Positions 35,401 to 47,836 of a DNA stretch of 64,000 nt are shown here, in pieces (position 1 is the first letter of the stretch; each line of letters starts with the position of its first letter). The DNA comes from Nissolia schottii (Eukaryota; Streptophyta; Magnoliopsida; Fabales; Fabaceae), in NCBI GenBank assembly GCA_003254905.1, contig QANU01075500.1:179463-243462 (forward strand), in the 5' to 3' direction. Position numbers and translations under genes: made by a program. A model generated the notes under the pieces. It had not been told where the DNA came from. It saw nothing but the letters and a program-made list of their open reading frames with translations, and made no database searches.

Positions 35401-38047
35401 GAGTAAGACACCCTATCTACCTATGCAGACAATCTCACCTAGTATTGAGTGGGAAGGTCACCTACGAACCGCCGAACTTTCTCTCGGCCCATCATTAATA
35501 GCCGGTCAGAGGCCTGAATGAGGTAGGTGAAGTACTCATCGTACTCTATTACCATTATTCTTGGAGTAAGCTTCAGCTGGAGCAACTCGTCTACCATATG
35601 ATCCATGGTGTTGGTGGTGAGGAACTTCTCGCGGAGCTCGGTTAAGAACTCTTCCCACCCCTGCTCTTCTTTAACCCACTTAACCACCATTCTACATGGC
35701 CAGTCAGCTGATATCTTGCCAATTCGACCACTTTTGAGGAAGAAACATGGAACATTTTTTCCATCTGCTCAATCTGGAAGAGCAATTCTAGCAATTTTTT
35801 AACTGATGTGTTGCCACCGAAGATCGGAGGGAAAATCTTCTAGAAATGATCAATTATCACATCATCTGAAAAGGTAGCAGGTCATGCACTAGAATGGAGG
35901 TAGCAGGTCATGCACTAGAATGGGTTATGTCTGCTACTTCTTGGGTCATCTACGTCATGGCCCTCGCTAGGTTTTTCAATTGGCCATTGTCGCCTGAGGT
36001 GGAACTACTGTGAGGTTGCTTGCATGTCATGATACCCTGATGGTATAGCCAAGAACTTGTTAAACAGAAGTATTTAAAAGACACTGACTCTCGACTGATG
36101 AATGACTCTTTTAAAAGGTTTCAAGTACCAATGTGTCTCGGACAAATAGGCACGCTTCCATTAGTATAGCTACAATGTTACTTGAAGTCCCTATGCTCCA
36201 AACAACTAAGGGAAATCTATGGCTCTAATACCACTTTGTCATGCCTCGAATTAGGACGTGACCGCATGTAGGGCTACTACCCTTATGGAAGCGCTGATCT
36301 GACATACTAATGTTCATGCATGATAAAATAAACAACTTTAATTCATAAATAGATAATTGATTTCATAAAAAAATGTAACTAGTTTCATATATAAGATACA
36401 TCTGGCTCTAGAGAAAATATATTGAAAACGTAGTTAAATACATAAGAACTAAATGAGGGGATCATGCCCTAGTAGTTTGGAGTATATGTCACATAATAAT
36501 TCTTGGTAGACTCTATTGCAAAGCGAAGCTTACCATTGATGTTGGACCTCGCTGCTATTGGACGAGGGGGGCGTTCTCACTTTCCTCTACTGTATTTGAA
36601 AATATCATTTGACAAATGGGTGAGTTTGTCACCTCAGTGGTGGATATAACTGAATGATAAGAAAACATATAATAAACTGGTAGTAAATCTGAGTAAATAA
36701 TTGAAAGAATCTATCTATAGCGTGTACTCGCCGCCAGTGAAAGGGAACGAGAAAATATGCCTCTTGATCCTTGATTCAAGGGAACCTTAGCTCGACCTTA
36801 CTTCGCCAGGATAAATCCTCACGGTTTTGGATACGTTCGAATTCGAATACTTAATCTATGAGGGTACACATAACCTTAATCTACGAAGCCTTGCACTCTA
36901 TATTACCTAAATCTGTGAGGGTAGTCATACCCTTAGGTTATCTACTATTAAGTTTGATCTACGGGGATGCTGACCCCATACTTAATTGAGTCCTCTACCC
37001 TAAGGCATATTGTTTGTGAAGTCTCTTTTTTTAGATGAGTTAGATTAATTACCTAGGTTGTTAGGTCTTAAGTCTACTAATTATGGAATGTAGCATTCCT
37101 AGTTAGTTTAGTCTTATTCACTTGTCCAGGATTAAGGACTGTGGTCCCATACTTAGGGAAGGTTCCAAGGTAAGAGAGGTGTGTCACAATGGACAAATTA
37201 AGTACCTAGTCTTTGCCTTGCCAGAACCTTCCCTTAGGTAGGGTCCTTCCTTAACTGGAGTCTTTATTAGGGTCTGTTATGTAAGCCTAACCATACAATT
37301 CTTAAAGGTATTATCATGCATCATATAATCATAATCTCTGCCCTAGCATGTTATCATATAATTATGTCAGACATAGTAATAAGCAGATAGTAATATAAAT
37401 GTTGTAAACACAACTGACTCGATTAACGGACCACTAACGTGGCACCATCGACGCGTCAAGACCTCACCTGAAATATCTTGGAACTAAGGAGCACAAGCAC
37501 TGGAAGCTCCAAGCGGTGTAGAGTTAGCACTTGGAAATGCCAACAAACACCACACCATCAAAAACCCATAGGAAAATATAACTATAGGCTCTACGATAGC
37601 GATCTGGCATCACTACGGCGATTTGATAGCTCCACGGCTGTCGTGGACCGCCATAGGGCCATCACTACAAAAGTAGCAATGCTAGGGCCTACTACCCTAG
37701 GTCAACCTTAAAAGGATTGGCTACCTACCCTAAGTGAAGATGTTGCATCTTCACAAGAAGAAGGAAGAAATTGGGCAAGGAACTCTGCACTAGAGAGGGG
37801 AAGAGTCTAAAACTTTGAGCAAGTTGAAAGAGGAATGGGTGGGTCGAGCCCACTTCTACTCCAGGAGGTACAAATTAGGGTTTCTGATCATTGCCGAGGC
37901 GCAGGAGCGCACTAGGTTCACTGGAGCACGTCATTGCTTTCGTGTCGCTGCAACTCGACATGGGCATTGCAACATGTCTTTTGCCCCGCGTTCCTACAGC
38001 ATGCTATGGGCACTGCAGCGCACCTCTGAAAGGAACTTGGGTCTTCA
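35400..38047 (-). mobile_element. 5' LTR, primer site and gag of a Ty3/Gypsy element, minus orientation
   Basis: The LTR spans 38,047 down to 36,237 (about 1.81 kb, ends TG...CA). After a 3-base spacer follows a primer-binding site TGGTATTAGAGCC (36,233-36,221), complementary to the initiator methionine tRNA and typical of plant LTR elements. Gag wording follows on the minus strand: GGNTSVKKLLELLFQIEQ, VVELARYQLTGHVEWW at about 35,800-35,690, and then FLTTNTMDHMVDELLQLKLT at about 35,630-35,570. No pol was recognised further left, so the element is truncated and broken. The LTR is the same family as 30,258-32,106. Confidence 0.7.
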
Positions 38048-40001
38048 CATGTATAATCTCTTACTATGTCATAATAATTATTTGTCCAATATTAAATGTT
38101 TGTGCATTATTGAGTAAACTTTTTTGTATTTGATAGTAAATGTTTATGTAGGACCATTTTTTGTGTATGAGTTGATGATGTTTGTAATTGTGCGGTGCAA
38201 AAACATATAGGTAACGATATGAGTCGCATGCAATGGAGGTGTTGTTGTTGATGACACACACATGTAGTATTTTGATTCACAGTCATCCAGTGGATTTTGT
38301 CATTATTGCAATAATTCCATAACTGACAACGTGAGGACTTCCTATAACATTAGCCATGAATGTTGAAGACACAAAAGATGAAAAATGTATACTACCTATT
38401 TTGTCTTTTTTATATTATTTTTTAATTTTGTTACATTACACATTATTACTTTAACATAACAACAAACAATCTAATTTTTTTAGTAATATTATCAATTCAA
38501 TATGATGGCTACACACCTTTTTAACTACACAAACTATACAACAGAAATACATACACTTATTAACTGGATTACACAAACTTTGTAACATAAATGTATGTTA
38601 TAAAGTTTGTCTGATCCCTTTTGATAGTATGTGTAATTCACTTAAAAATTCTTTATAATCTGTTATATATGTAATACACATTTCATAAAACTTTTACACA
38701 AACATTCTAGTCAAGACACACAAACTTTTGAAACAAAAAACACAAGCAATCATAGTCACAATCATGAACCTTCAAAGTAGCACAAACTTATATATAAGTG
38801 TGCACAAAGGTTGTAACAAAAGTATACATAAATGTGTTTAGAGACCATACATCCAGAATTAAACATACCTCACATTCAAATCTACCTATACAAACATAAA
38901 CTAAATTAGAAGTTTTGCACAAACATAAACACACTAATACACAAACATGGTACTTGTTCACCTCTTCCTACCCCTCATCGCCTTATTTTCTTTCCCCTTA
39001 TTCTCCTTAACAAGTTCATCATTGGCAAGATCCACAATTTCTACAGTTCCAATATCTTTATAGGGACTTAATTGAAGCCGCCCTTTCTTTCTAGGTCAAC
39101 GGTCTCCATTTTCTACTGTGTCTGATATGCTAGAGTTATTTGCAGCATTGGCATCCTCCTTAGCATTCTCTCTAGGTTTAAGACTCCCAACATTAGGATC
39201 CTCCTTAGGGATGCTCAGTACTTTATCTCTTATTTATTTAGCAAGTGGAGAAGCGCGTCAAAAACTAACTATCTTTGTAACTTTCTACAAGAATCCTGTG
39301 GAAAAAAAAGTAATATATCAACAAGAGTTGGTTACAAAATTCACATTGTAGCTTACATTATTTCACACGGGAATTGTTTTTCTATTTGGATGAACTATAG
39401 TTAGATTCCACATTTCTATCCACTTGATAACAAATAACCTGCAATCAAATCTGTCAAAATGCACAAAACAAAAATTTACAAGATGATGACATATTAAACA
39501 GTTACCTATGTGATTCTAATCGTAAGCATATTTACATGTTGGATTGACCTAGCATGTCAACATACTCCACAGAGAACCCTTTTTCGGAGCACTCGAATGA
39601 GCAATCTACGGCAAGCATGAACTGTTCAAGCACTCTCCCCTAAAATTGGTTAAATATATGAGCCAAAAATATTATTATAAATAAATATTTCCATTAACTT
39701 GTGCAAGATTTTTAAGAAACTTTTCACAAACTTAACTACACCCTCATCACCTTTAACATCAACTTCCTTCTTTTTTCCCCTCTTAGTTTTGGTGCAAATA
39801 TCCTTTGCTCCAGCGCCAACACCCCATCACTAGTCCCCTTAATCAATCCCTAGATACAAAGTAAGGTTATAAGAGATAAAGAAAAGAATACACAAACAAA
39901 CTAGTCCACAAGATAATGTAACTATTACTTACCATTGAGTTCTCCTGTTTGAGCTTGATCTTTTTCTTTAGCTACTTGTAATTCAAATACCTTATCCAAG
40001 G
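38048..40001 (-). pseudogene. X2 copy, 3' exons (plant-mobile-domain/Ulp1-like gene)
   Basis: Minus-strand exons are legible between motif-rich introns. They include LDKVFELQVAKEKDQAQTGE (about 40,000-39,933, donor G|GTAAGTAA); a lysine-rich piece with KDICTKTKRGKKKEVDVKG near 39,800; GRVLEQFMLAVDCSFECSEK then GFSVEYVDMLGQSNM (about 39,640-39,545, acceptor TTTTAG); VIKWIEMWNLTIVHPN near 39,420; and a linker PRKKGRLQLSPYKDIGTVE near 39,085-39,035. The SPYK linker and the VIKWIEMW word resemble plant proteins that pair a mobile domain with a Ulp1-type C48 cysteine protease, carried by Mutator-like transposons. In-frame stops and an unresolved catalytic core (a KIHWMTV word near 38,310) suggest it is dead. 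An LTR cuts it at 38,047. Confidence 0.45.
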
Positions 40002-43000
40002 TAAAACACCCTAGCTAGTTGGCCTATGCTTAAGTCATAAGCCTTCTAGACTAGGTGGTGATCTTCTGGTGCTGTGAACTAGTATTGTTCTAAGTTATCT
40101 TTCTAAACTAGAGTTTATAAAAATATGGGCCAATTTGAACTTTCTTTTGTAAATACTGTTGCTAGAAAATAAAGAGCCATCTGCATAATACATCGTTTAA
40201 CGACATAACAAGAGGTAAATGAAATGCGAATACATACCTGTCATATAGTAGTGGTCATTTAAGTGCACATAGGGGCCCATAATTACACATACACATTTAT
40301 ATAATATTAATTTAAAGGTACAGTTCTCCCTACGAAATTATATATATACATACATGTCCATACATGCCAGTTAGCATAATGCGTATACATAGATAAACCT
40401 AACCTACATACGCGGATGAGAACTACTCATTCCATGTATCGTACAAGCCTATCTCTACTGACACTATCGGGGTCCTGCTGTTGCCGGCTACTCATCGGAG
40501 TCATCCTCCTTCTCTGCTGGGTCCTTCTCTCCCACAGTCTCATCCTCGCTAGACAGGTCGGTCACCTCGGTGAAATCTTGAGGGGAAAATCGGCCGGTAA
40601 GACTGGAAGCACCCTCTTCCTTGCGGTAGTCCTGCGGCCTCATCCAAGAACAGGTGGGGTGGAAAGTCCTAGGTCTGCGCTCGGCTCGGGCTCCGGCTTG
40701 GACGGGGGAATCTCGGGCTCCCCGTTAAGGTGGATCGGGTCGCGGTTGCTACCTCCAGGGCGCTCATCTACCCATATAGGGCGCATCGGAGAGGACCCTG
40801 GTTCTCTGAGTCTTCACCTAGGTGGGGCCTCGGGCTCGTTAGGTATGTTGGCGGGCGCAAAGGTGCATGTCTCAATGAGAGTGTCCGTACGGAAGTTACG
40901 CTGACGTGTACGGGTAAACAACCATACGTCTTTGGCAGGCGGGGAAGTCATGACTGTAATCTAGAGTCATACACGAGTGGGGGTAAGAACGATTACGATC
41001 TTAATGGGAACTCGACGTGGTCTCTATAATTCATTTGCTCGGGCTCCAGGCTACTCAGGAAAGACCTCTAAGTGTCATGCATACTAGATCCCTACTGATT
41101 ATTACGATCATTAACCTATGTCCTGAGCAGCTTTACCTAAATTACTAGGTGATTAGGTTAATAATCTTGTCATTACCTAGGCTTCGTGCTTATTAGCTTT
41201 ACGTTACTGCTAAGGACATAATAGTCATTTTGGGTCGTTCCCTTGACAATACATAATGCATAAACGTATATAGATACATGCATACCTTCATACATACTGG
41301 CATACATACCTACATCCATTTATTCATACATGTAACTATATAGTGCATTAGGGGAATCTGGGAATCTCTTATGCATACCGGCTTACCCGAGTTAGCGTCC
41401 TTCTTGTCATTTCTTACACATACCGGCTTACCCGGGTTAGCGTCCTTTTCATCTAGTCCTTCGCCCATGTAGCCGTGGCCATACGACTACAACCACTTCT
41501 GTTCCCAGCTTGACGACGACCAGGTTGCGCTCACACCTGAGTGGTTGCTAACCACTGAAAGGGTCTAGTGTCCATCATTGCCTATTAAGTGGGCTAACCT
41601 CCACTAGGTAGGAGGTGGGGGCTGGCCCTTGCGGTGTAACCAAGCGTTGGCCTCATCATCATCATCATCTTATCTTTAGGTATGATGTCACCCTTTCTTA
41701 TTCATCATTTCTTTGCTTTCTTTCTTTCATTTCATGTCATTAACCTCATTGGCCAATCCACCCTTTTGGGACTGGTGAGGTAACTTCCCTGACCAAGCCA
41801 CCCCTTTGGGACTGGTGAGGTACATCATTAACCAATCCTCCTTGCGGGACTGGTCCGTAGACGTGCCAAGAGAATAGGGATGTTCCTAATCATATAGCTA
41901 CTCACCCTAACTAAGGTTGTCCGAATCCGTGGTGATCGGAGCCTCTCTACAGTGCTTTGTTCCCTAGGGTTCAATTATGTATCTTTAACTTTACGTGAAT
42001 GCCTCTAATTATCTAGGGTCGTCTTAACTCTTATGACGGTCATTTCCTCATGATGCATGCTTTTGTGTACCAAAATAGGCATACCCTCACTCACTGGATC
42101 CCTTGGAACCACCAAAGTCTCAAGTCTTTCAGGTTTCATTCGAATCTCTAGGGTTACATTCGAATGAAATCCCTGCGAGTTCCTTTATTCGACTGAATTG
42201 GGGTTTCATTCGATTGAAATCCTCAGAATTCTTTCATTCGAATGCACAGATTCAATCGATTGAAAGCTCAAGTTGTCTTTCATTTGATTGAAAGAAGCTT
42301 TCAATCAAATGAAAGCTGATAAAATGGGTTCCCGAGACTTCAGTTCCCATTTTCTCCAGAAGTTTACTATTCCTAGGGTTCCAATCAGTACAGTTATGCA
42401 TTTTATTTGTCAAAATCTTTCAAAACCCTCTTTACCCTATAATCCCTCAAATTTCTACTTAACAATTTTACCGTCACACATACACAAAAACACATATACA
42501 GTTATAAATTAAACCACATAGACAGTGGGTCTAGGGTTACCCACCTCCGATGATGATTCCGGTTTGCTAGCTTTGTTGCCAGGAAATTCTGGGTCGCGTT
42601 GGCGTGCTTCGGGAATTTTTTCAAGACTCCACCAAGAAACCGAGATGTGTCAGAATGGGACTGGTGTTTGTGAAAAAGACCGAAAGCTACGTAAAGTTTT
42701 CTGAAAACGAAGTGGCTATTTATAGCCACATTCTGTGGCTTTTCTCTTTTTCTTTTTTTCATTTTCATTCTGTTATTATTATTATTATTATATTATATTT
42801 ATTATATAAATATCTCCTGATGGAGATAAGAAACCTTACCAGGACCGGTTCCGATCTCGTTTGATCGTGTTTTGTCCAAAATGTCTTACACCCGGTTGCC
42901 CTAAAAATATCCCGGACATACCGTTGTGATCCATTAATTTTTCCCTTCGATCCTGGAGCTGCTACTCAGGGATTTCCGATGTTCTTGCCGTGTCAAGATA

Positions 43001-43223
43001 TTCCACGAGTGTTTTCCAGTATCCGAAACAATTTCTGTTTGAGCCGAAACTCGTCCGATATCTCCAGAACATTTACAGGACAACGAAACCTAACCCTTAT
43101 CCCTAAATCCCTGGGGGGTTTTGGAGGTTAAATTCCCCCAACCTCGTTCTCTTGAAGTCTCCCGACCATCCTCGACGGCGTAGTCGATGGGTTTTCTGTG
43201 CACGACGGATTTGGGATGTTACA
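40002..43223 (+). mobile_element. Solo LTR, Tekay/Del-like family, 3.2 kb, inserted in X2
   Basis: A perfect CAAGG target duplication (39,997-40,001 and 43,224-43,228) brackets a 3,222 bp LTR whose last bases are GGGATGTTACA. The layout matches the copy at 23,105-26,407 throughout, including the ACACCCTAGCTAG start, a GGTGGATCGGGTCG block, the ATGATGCATGC block and an ATTCGAAT/ATCGATTGA palindrome array at 42,125-42,330. It carries no internal region, so it is a solo LTR left by recombination. X2 sequence continues on both sides. Frames such as 40,416-40,904 are LTR-internal and not genes. Confidence 0.85.
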
Positions 43224-43228
43224 CAAGG

Positions 43229-44600
43229 TGGAAATGGATTTCTCCGCACATCAAAACTTTCAAAAGAGTCTTTTTGGAAGTACAAAATCTATTAAGGAGA
43301 AGTGTAAGAAAACACATTACATAAACCTTTGAAGAATATTACACAAACTTTTAAATCATACACAAACATTTTAACAGGATTACACAATTAAGAGAAACTT
43401 AAAATAAGTTACGAAACACAACCGATATGACTTTAGCGTGTATAGCCACACATTGATTTTCATCACTTTGTTTCTCTTGCATTGTGTGATGCCATTGAGT
43501 AAGAAATCATGAATGAATCTGCTCCAATTGTATTGCATTGGATCATCAAAATCCAATATCACATCTAGGTATGTTGGTGTAGATATTAAACTTGTGCAGC
43601 GCCATAAGAAGCATTTCAGTGCAAATAATATAAAAGTCTATCGAAAGCTAGGGCCAACTGGCTTTTCTGATATCATGACCTCTAACTCATTTAAGGACTT
43701 ATTCTTGTAAGAGCCAACCAAATCAGCATCCCTTGCATTCGCTTTTCTAAATCACAACCCTATTCACCAAAAAAATTCAAATGATAGAAACATCACATAT
43801 TATGAACGATTAAATGAAAGAATTAGATATTATATTGAAATAACGTTTCCTTACACAAACTTCCACAAAAGCATGCATAAATATGAATCTTAATGTGCAG
43901 AACATTTCTCAAATATGCACTAACCCATTGCAATTCACAATCATACTTGAGGATAGGAGGTCGTGCATTACATCGATTAAATCACTCTTGATATTGACTT
44001 TCCCGAAGGAAACATTGAGAAAGTGATTAGCAAGGTCATACGAAGCACTGAGCACCAATAACAGCTGATGATTCACCTGGCCACCTTCTACTTCAAGCAA
44101 TGCATTGAAGCTTATTGTAATGACATTAGCCCGCTTATTGTCTATCAATGTTATGCAACCCTTGGCCAATTTTGATGGCAAACATCGGGTCTCTACCGTA
44201 CGCTATATATTTTCAAGAATGTTAATATTAGTACAATGTGCATAAATAAAGCAAAATACAATATTCTAAACATTACCTTTCTCTTTTTCTTATCCTCATC
44301 TTTAGGATCACGGTGGTTTTGCAACTATGATTGTCGTCAGATCACATTTACACAATGGTGTTGCAACTGTGGTTGCCATTGAGGTTTTCTACTTCTTTGT
44401 TTTCCCCTTAGTTGCTGTCGAGGTCTTCTACTTCTTGGGTTTCCCGTTAGTGGCTTGAGGAATTGTAGACTTCTTAACATCCACTCCTTTTTTAACTGGG
44501 GTCGTTGTTAAATGCTTCTTCCCAACCATAGATGCCTTTGTACTTGACCCTTTTCTAGCACTATTATCTAACCAGAACCTTTGATCCCCTTCATCCTCAA
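43229..44600 (-). pseudogene. X2 copy, central exons with plant-mobile-domain-like wording
   Basis: A minus-strand exon at about 44,195-43,909 reads PSKLAKGCITLIDNKRANVI, then ISFNALLEVEGGQVNHQLLL and DLIDVMHDLL. This follows the pattern of plant mobile/DUF1985-type domains (hydrophobic GF..LL core, W/L..FD region, D(V/L)..V block). A second exon at 43,562-43,430 has DPMQYNWSRFIHDFLLNGI, similar to the NW..F..D.L block in the same proteins. Upstream, at about 44,590-44,420, is a lysine-rich part with GKPKK. The introns hold CACAAAC words. A plain DNA-transposon or domesticated origin is inferred; an alignment against PF10536/PF09331-type domains would decide. Confidence 0.45.
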
Positions 44601-46539
44601 AGACCTAATAAGTGCCCAATTTACGCTATTTTGACCTATTAGAATGGCACTTATTTGCTTATGTTTTAAAGAATTATCTAATGAATTCCCCATATTTTGT
44701 AGGTTTGTAATATATTTTGAAGATGGATGCAAGCAGAATTTAATAGAGAATAATCCCACAAAAGAATGGAGCAAAAGGGAAAAAATGGAAAAGAGCCAAA
44801 AACGAAGATTAAAGCAGGACCACTCAGCGGTGAAGCACCTTCGCTCAGCGCGCATAAGACAAAGCACCGCTGAGCGGTGAACCCTTGGCCGCTCAACAGA
44901 TGTACCTCCAAGCCACTTGCACCGGCGCATTTAATGCGCCAGCTAGAGCCAGCCTGGCATGGCGGCGCCGCCCTGAAAAGCTGCAAGAGCATTTATTACT
45001 CCGCGTGTAATCATTACGCCGCTCAGCGATGGAACATGGCCGCTCAGCGATAAAGCCTTAATCGCTCAGCGGTGGCACCAAAACCGCTGAGCGAAGGACC
45101 CCAGATTTTGCCCATAATTAGGGAGGCCGAGCCCTTCATTTAAACCATCCATCCCATCCCATATACACCTTTCTTCCACCAAAATTTCATTCTTCTTTTG
45201 TAGTTTTAGTTTTGTTTAGGTTAGGAAAAAAGAGGAGGCTTGTGAAGGAGCTGGGAGATCGAGGAAGCTCGGCAGAGCCGCTGTCATGACGGCGTGAGTA
45301 CGTGTCATGGTAAGCATCCAAACCTTGCCTCCGAGATACTCTTGTAAGATGGATTCCTAATCCTCTTTTTGTTGGGATTTTGGTCATTATTGTAGTTTGC
45401 TTGTATCTATGTAACTATTGCATATGAATCTATCTATTTCTTATGATTCACTTGAATAATTTTATGCTTAACGCTAGTTTTTGTTTAGTGTTTTGATCTT
45501 GGCTTGAGACTTAGTTGTATGAACGAGAGTTATATTAATTAAGTTGTAACCAAGTTAAGATTAATTCGCTATGCTAAGCTAGATTCAAGACTTGAACGTT
45601 GTGAACGAACAGTTACAATCATTAGAGTCGGATCTAAATCATTCATCTAACCTTGTTGCCGTAACGGGACTAGAAGTTAGCTGCTTTAACATCTGGAATA
45701 ATTCTGGCGTACTTTGTTAAGGTTTGTGTAAGAAATTAAAAAATCTAACAAAGGAAACCTGTGATCTTTTCATGTGCGAAAACAATGTAAAAGATAAGAC
45801 CTGATGGCGGGAAATCAATGAAATAGTAGTTCTATGTAATAAGTAACTGGATGCATGAAACTATGATATGATTCAATTCCCAACAAGCTCTGGAACTACC
45901 TCTGATTTGTTACCTATTTACTTTTATGTTGTTTATTTACATATTTAAACTATCAATCAATTATCAAATCCTTCACTCTTTTGTTTAATTAAACGAACTC
46001 AAGAATGGTAATTTTGCAACTCTCTGTGGATCGACTATACCCGATTATGCTGCAATTGGATCCCTTGTGGATCTGAAAGCCGTAAAGTAGGATATATATA
46101 TATATATATATAAATTTAATTTGAGCAACGTAAAGTGCAAACAATAGGCTTTCATCAAACTTGGCACGGTTGTAGGAAACCAGACTATGTCAGGATTGAA
46201 AAAAGTGCTATTTGGCTTTCATCAAATTTGGCGCCGTTGCCGGGGAGTTGCGTCAAAAATACATAGCTTGAGTTTTGTTTAGTTAAAAAATTGTGAATAT
46301 TTGTAAAATATTGTATAGTTCTTATTATTATTTTGTGAACCCTTGTTCTAATCTTATTGGCTAGTGTAATTTTTTAGCAATTGCGAGGTAAGGCTTCAAA
46401 AGATCAATTGTTGTTTGACCCTGAGATTGAAGCTACTTCAAGAAAAAATAGTAAAAAGAAGAAAAAGCAACTAGCCAAACAAAAAGCGGAGCAAGAGACA
46501 ACTTCATCATCAACTTCTTCAACCAATTAAGAAGAAACC

Positions 46540-47490
46540 ATGGCTGACACCACGGGAGCTGGTGATAACACAGGAGCTGGCAACACAACAGGAGCCAGTG
46601 ATAACAGGGGTTTTGTAAACTTTACCCCTAGAAACATTATTCGAATGAACAGAACCTCTAGAACCCAAAGGTTACCTCAGATGCAACCTGGTTTGGTACA
46701 ATTATTATATGCTAACCCCTTTGCAGGTTTGGATCATCAGGATCCGTATGCTCATTTGACGAAGTTCTATGAACTCTGTGGGACCGCGGGAATGTCTGAG
46801 GCCGATGAAGAATCAATCTTTTTTAGGATGTTTCCCCTGACGCTGATCGGAAAAGCCAAAGAGTGGTTGCTGGATCAACCACAACATATCTTGTCCAACT
46901 GGGATCAATTAGAGGAGAAATTTTGTGCAAGGTACTTTTCTCAGTCAAACTTTATGGATTTAAAAACTGCAATTGCTACTTTTGTGCAGGCACCCGGAGA
47001 GAGTCTCTGTGAAGCCTGGGAGAGATACAAATCCATGCTGAGAAATTGCCCTAATCACGGGTTCGATGCGCGAACACAAATTCATATCTTCCGCAACGGA
47101 CTCCAACAACAGCACAAACTAATGCTTGATGCTGCAGCTGGTGGGCAGATAATGTCCAAAACTCCTGAAGAAGCTATCTCAATCATCGATTCCATGGCCT
47201 TGACGGATCAACAAGGTCAATACCACAGAGGGCCAAGAAGAGGAGGCATGCTTGAACTAGGCACCAACGATGCAATCCTTGCCCAAAACAAGCAACTCCA
47301 ACGACAAATAGACGAGGTGAAGAAGGCCCTAAACGAGTTGCCAAAGCAGATCAAAGAAGCCCGCGATGCAAAGAGGCAACAGGTATTTCAATGTGAAATT
47401 TGTAATGGTGATCACCATCTAGTATTTGTCATTTCAGGGAAGAAGAGGTTCACTTCCTTGACAACCAGCAACGGCACCCTATCAAAATAA
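46540..47490 (+). CDS. Gag polyprotein of the Athila-like element
   Basis: The frame encodes a retroelement Gag, the particle protein. It opens with a glycine-threonine-alanine repeat (TGAGDNTGAGNTTGA). The retrotransposon-gag domain then shows the expected blocks: DPYAHLTKFYELCGTAGM, FFRMFPLTLIGKAKEWLL, LEEKFCARYFSQSNFMDLK, GESLCEAWERYKSMLRNCP and LQQQHKLMLDAAAGGQIM. A coiled, charged stretch and a CEICNGDHH zinc-knuckle-like word follow near the end. Related Gag-tail wording lies at 47,650-47,836. The element as a whole is non-autonomous and broken. Confidence 0.88.
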   Translation: MADTTGAGDNTGAGNTTGASDNRGFVNFTPRNIIRMNRTSRTQRLPQMQPGLVQLLYANPFAGLDHQDPYAHLTKFYELCGTAGMSEADEESIFFRMFPLTLIGKAKEWLLDQPQHILSNWDQLEEKFCARYFSQSNFMDLKTAIATFVQAPGESLCEAWERYKSMLRNCPNHGFDARTQIHIFRNGLQQQHKLMLDAAAGGQIMSKTPEEAISIIDSMALTDQQGQYHRGPRRGGMLELGTNDAILAQNKQLQRQIDEVKKALNELPKQIKEARDAKRQQVFQCEICNGDHHLVFVISGKKRFTSLTTSNGTLSK

Positions 47491-47836
47491 TTTCCAAAGG
47501 GGGCCGAATCAAAACTTTCAACAGTCATGGAGGCAATAGGCTGGACCCTCATTTAACAAAGCTCCGCAACAGCCGTACCAACCACCCTGCCCATATCAGA
47601 ATCAGCCACCAGTTTATCCAAGTTCCAAAATAGAGGAGACGTTTAATCAATTTATGCAACAATCAATGATTAATCAAAAGAACAACGAAGCCTCTATTAG
47701 GAATTTGGAGATACAACTGGGACAATTGGCTACTGATATAGCGGAGTTGAAAAAGAAGAGGTTCACGGCCAACCCGGAGCTAAACCCCAAAGTCTCTTGC
47801 CATGGAAGGAGATCTAATGATGACGAAGGGAATTAG

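Noticed and set aside
40416-40904. 162-residue plus-strand frame, and similar frames at 23,433-23,849 and 57,654-58,130
   Set aside because: They lie inside solo LTRs, differ between copies of the same LTR and have no protein family wording.
44568-44992. Minus-strand frames of about 104-122 residues, repeated at 49,824-50,254
   Set aside because: The repetition is only because both sit in the two LTRs of one element; they are LTR shadows.
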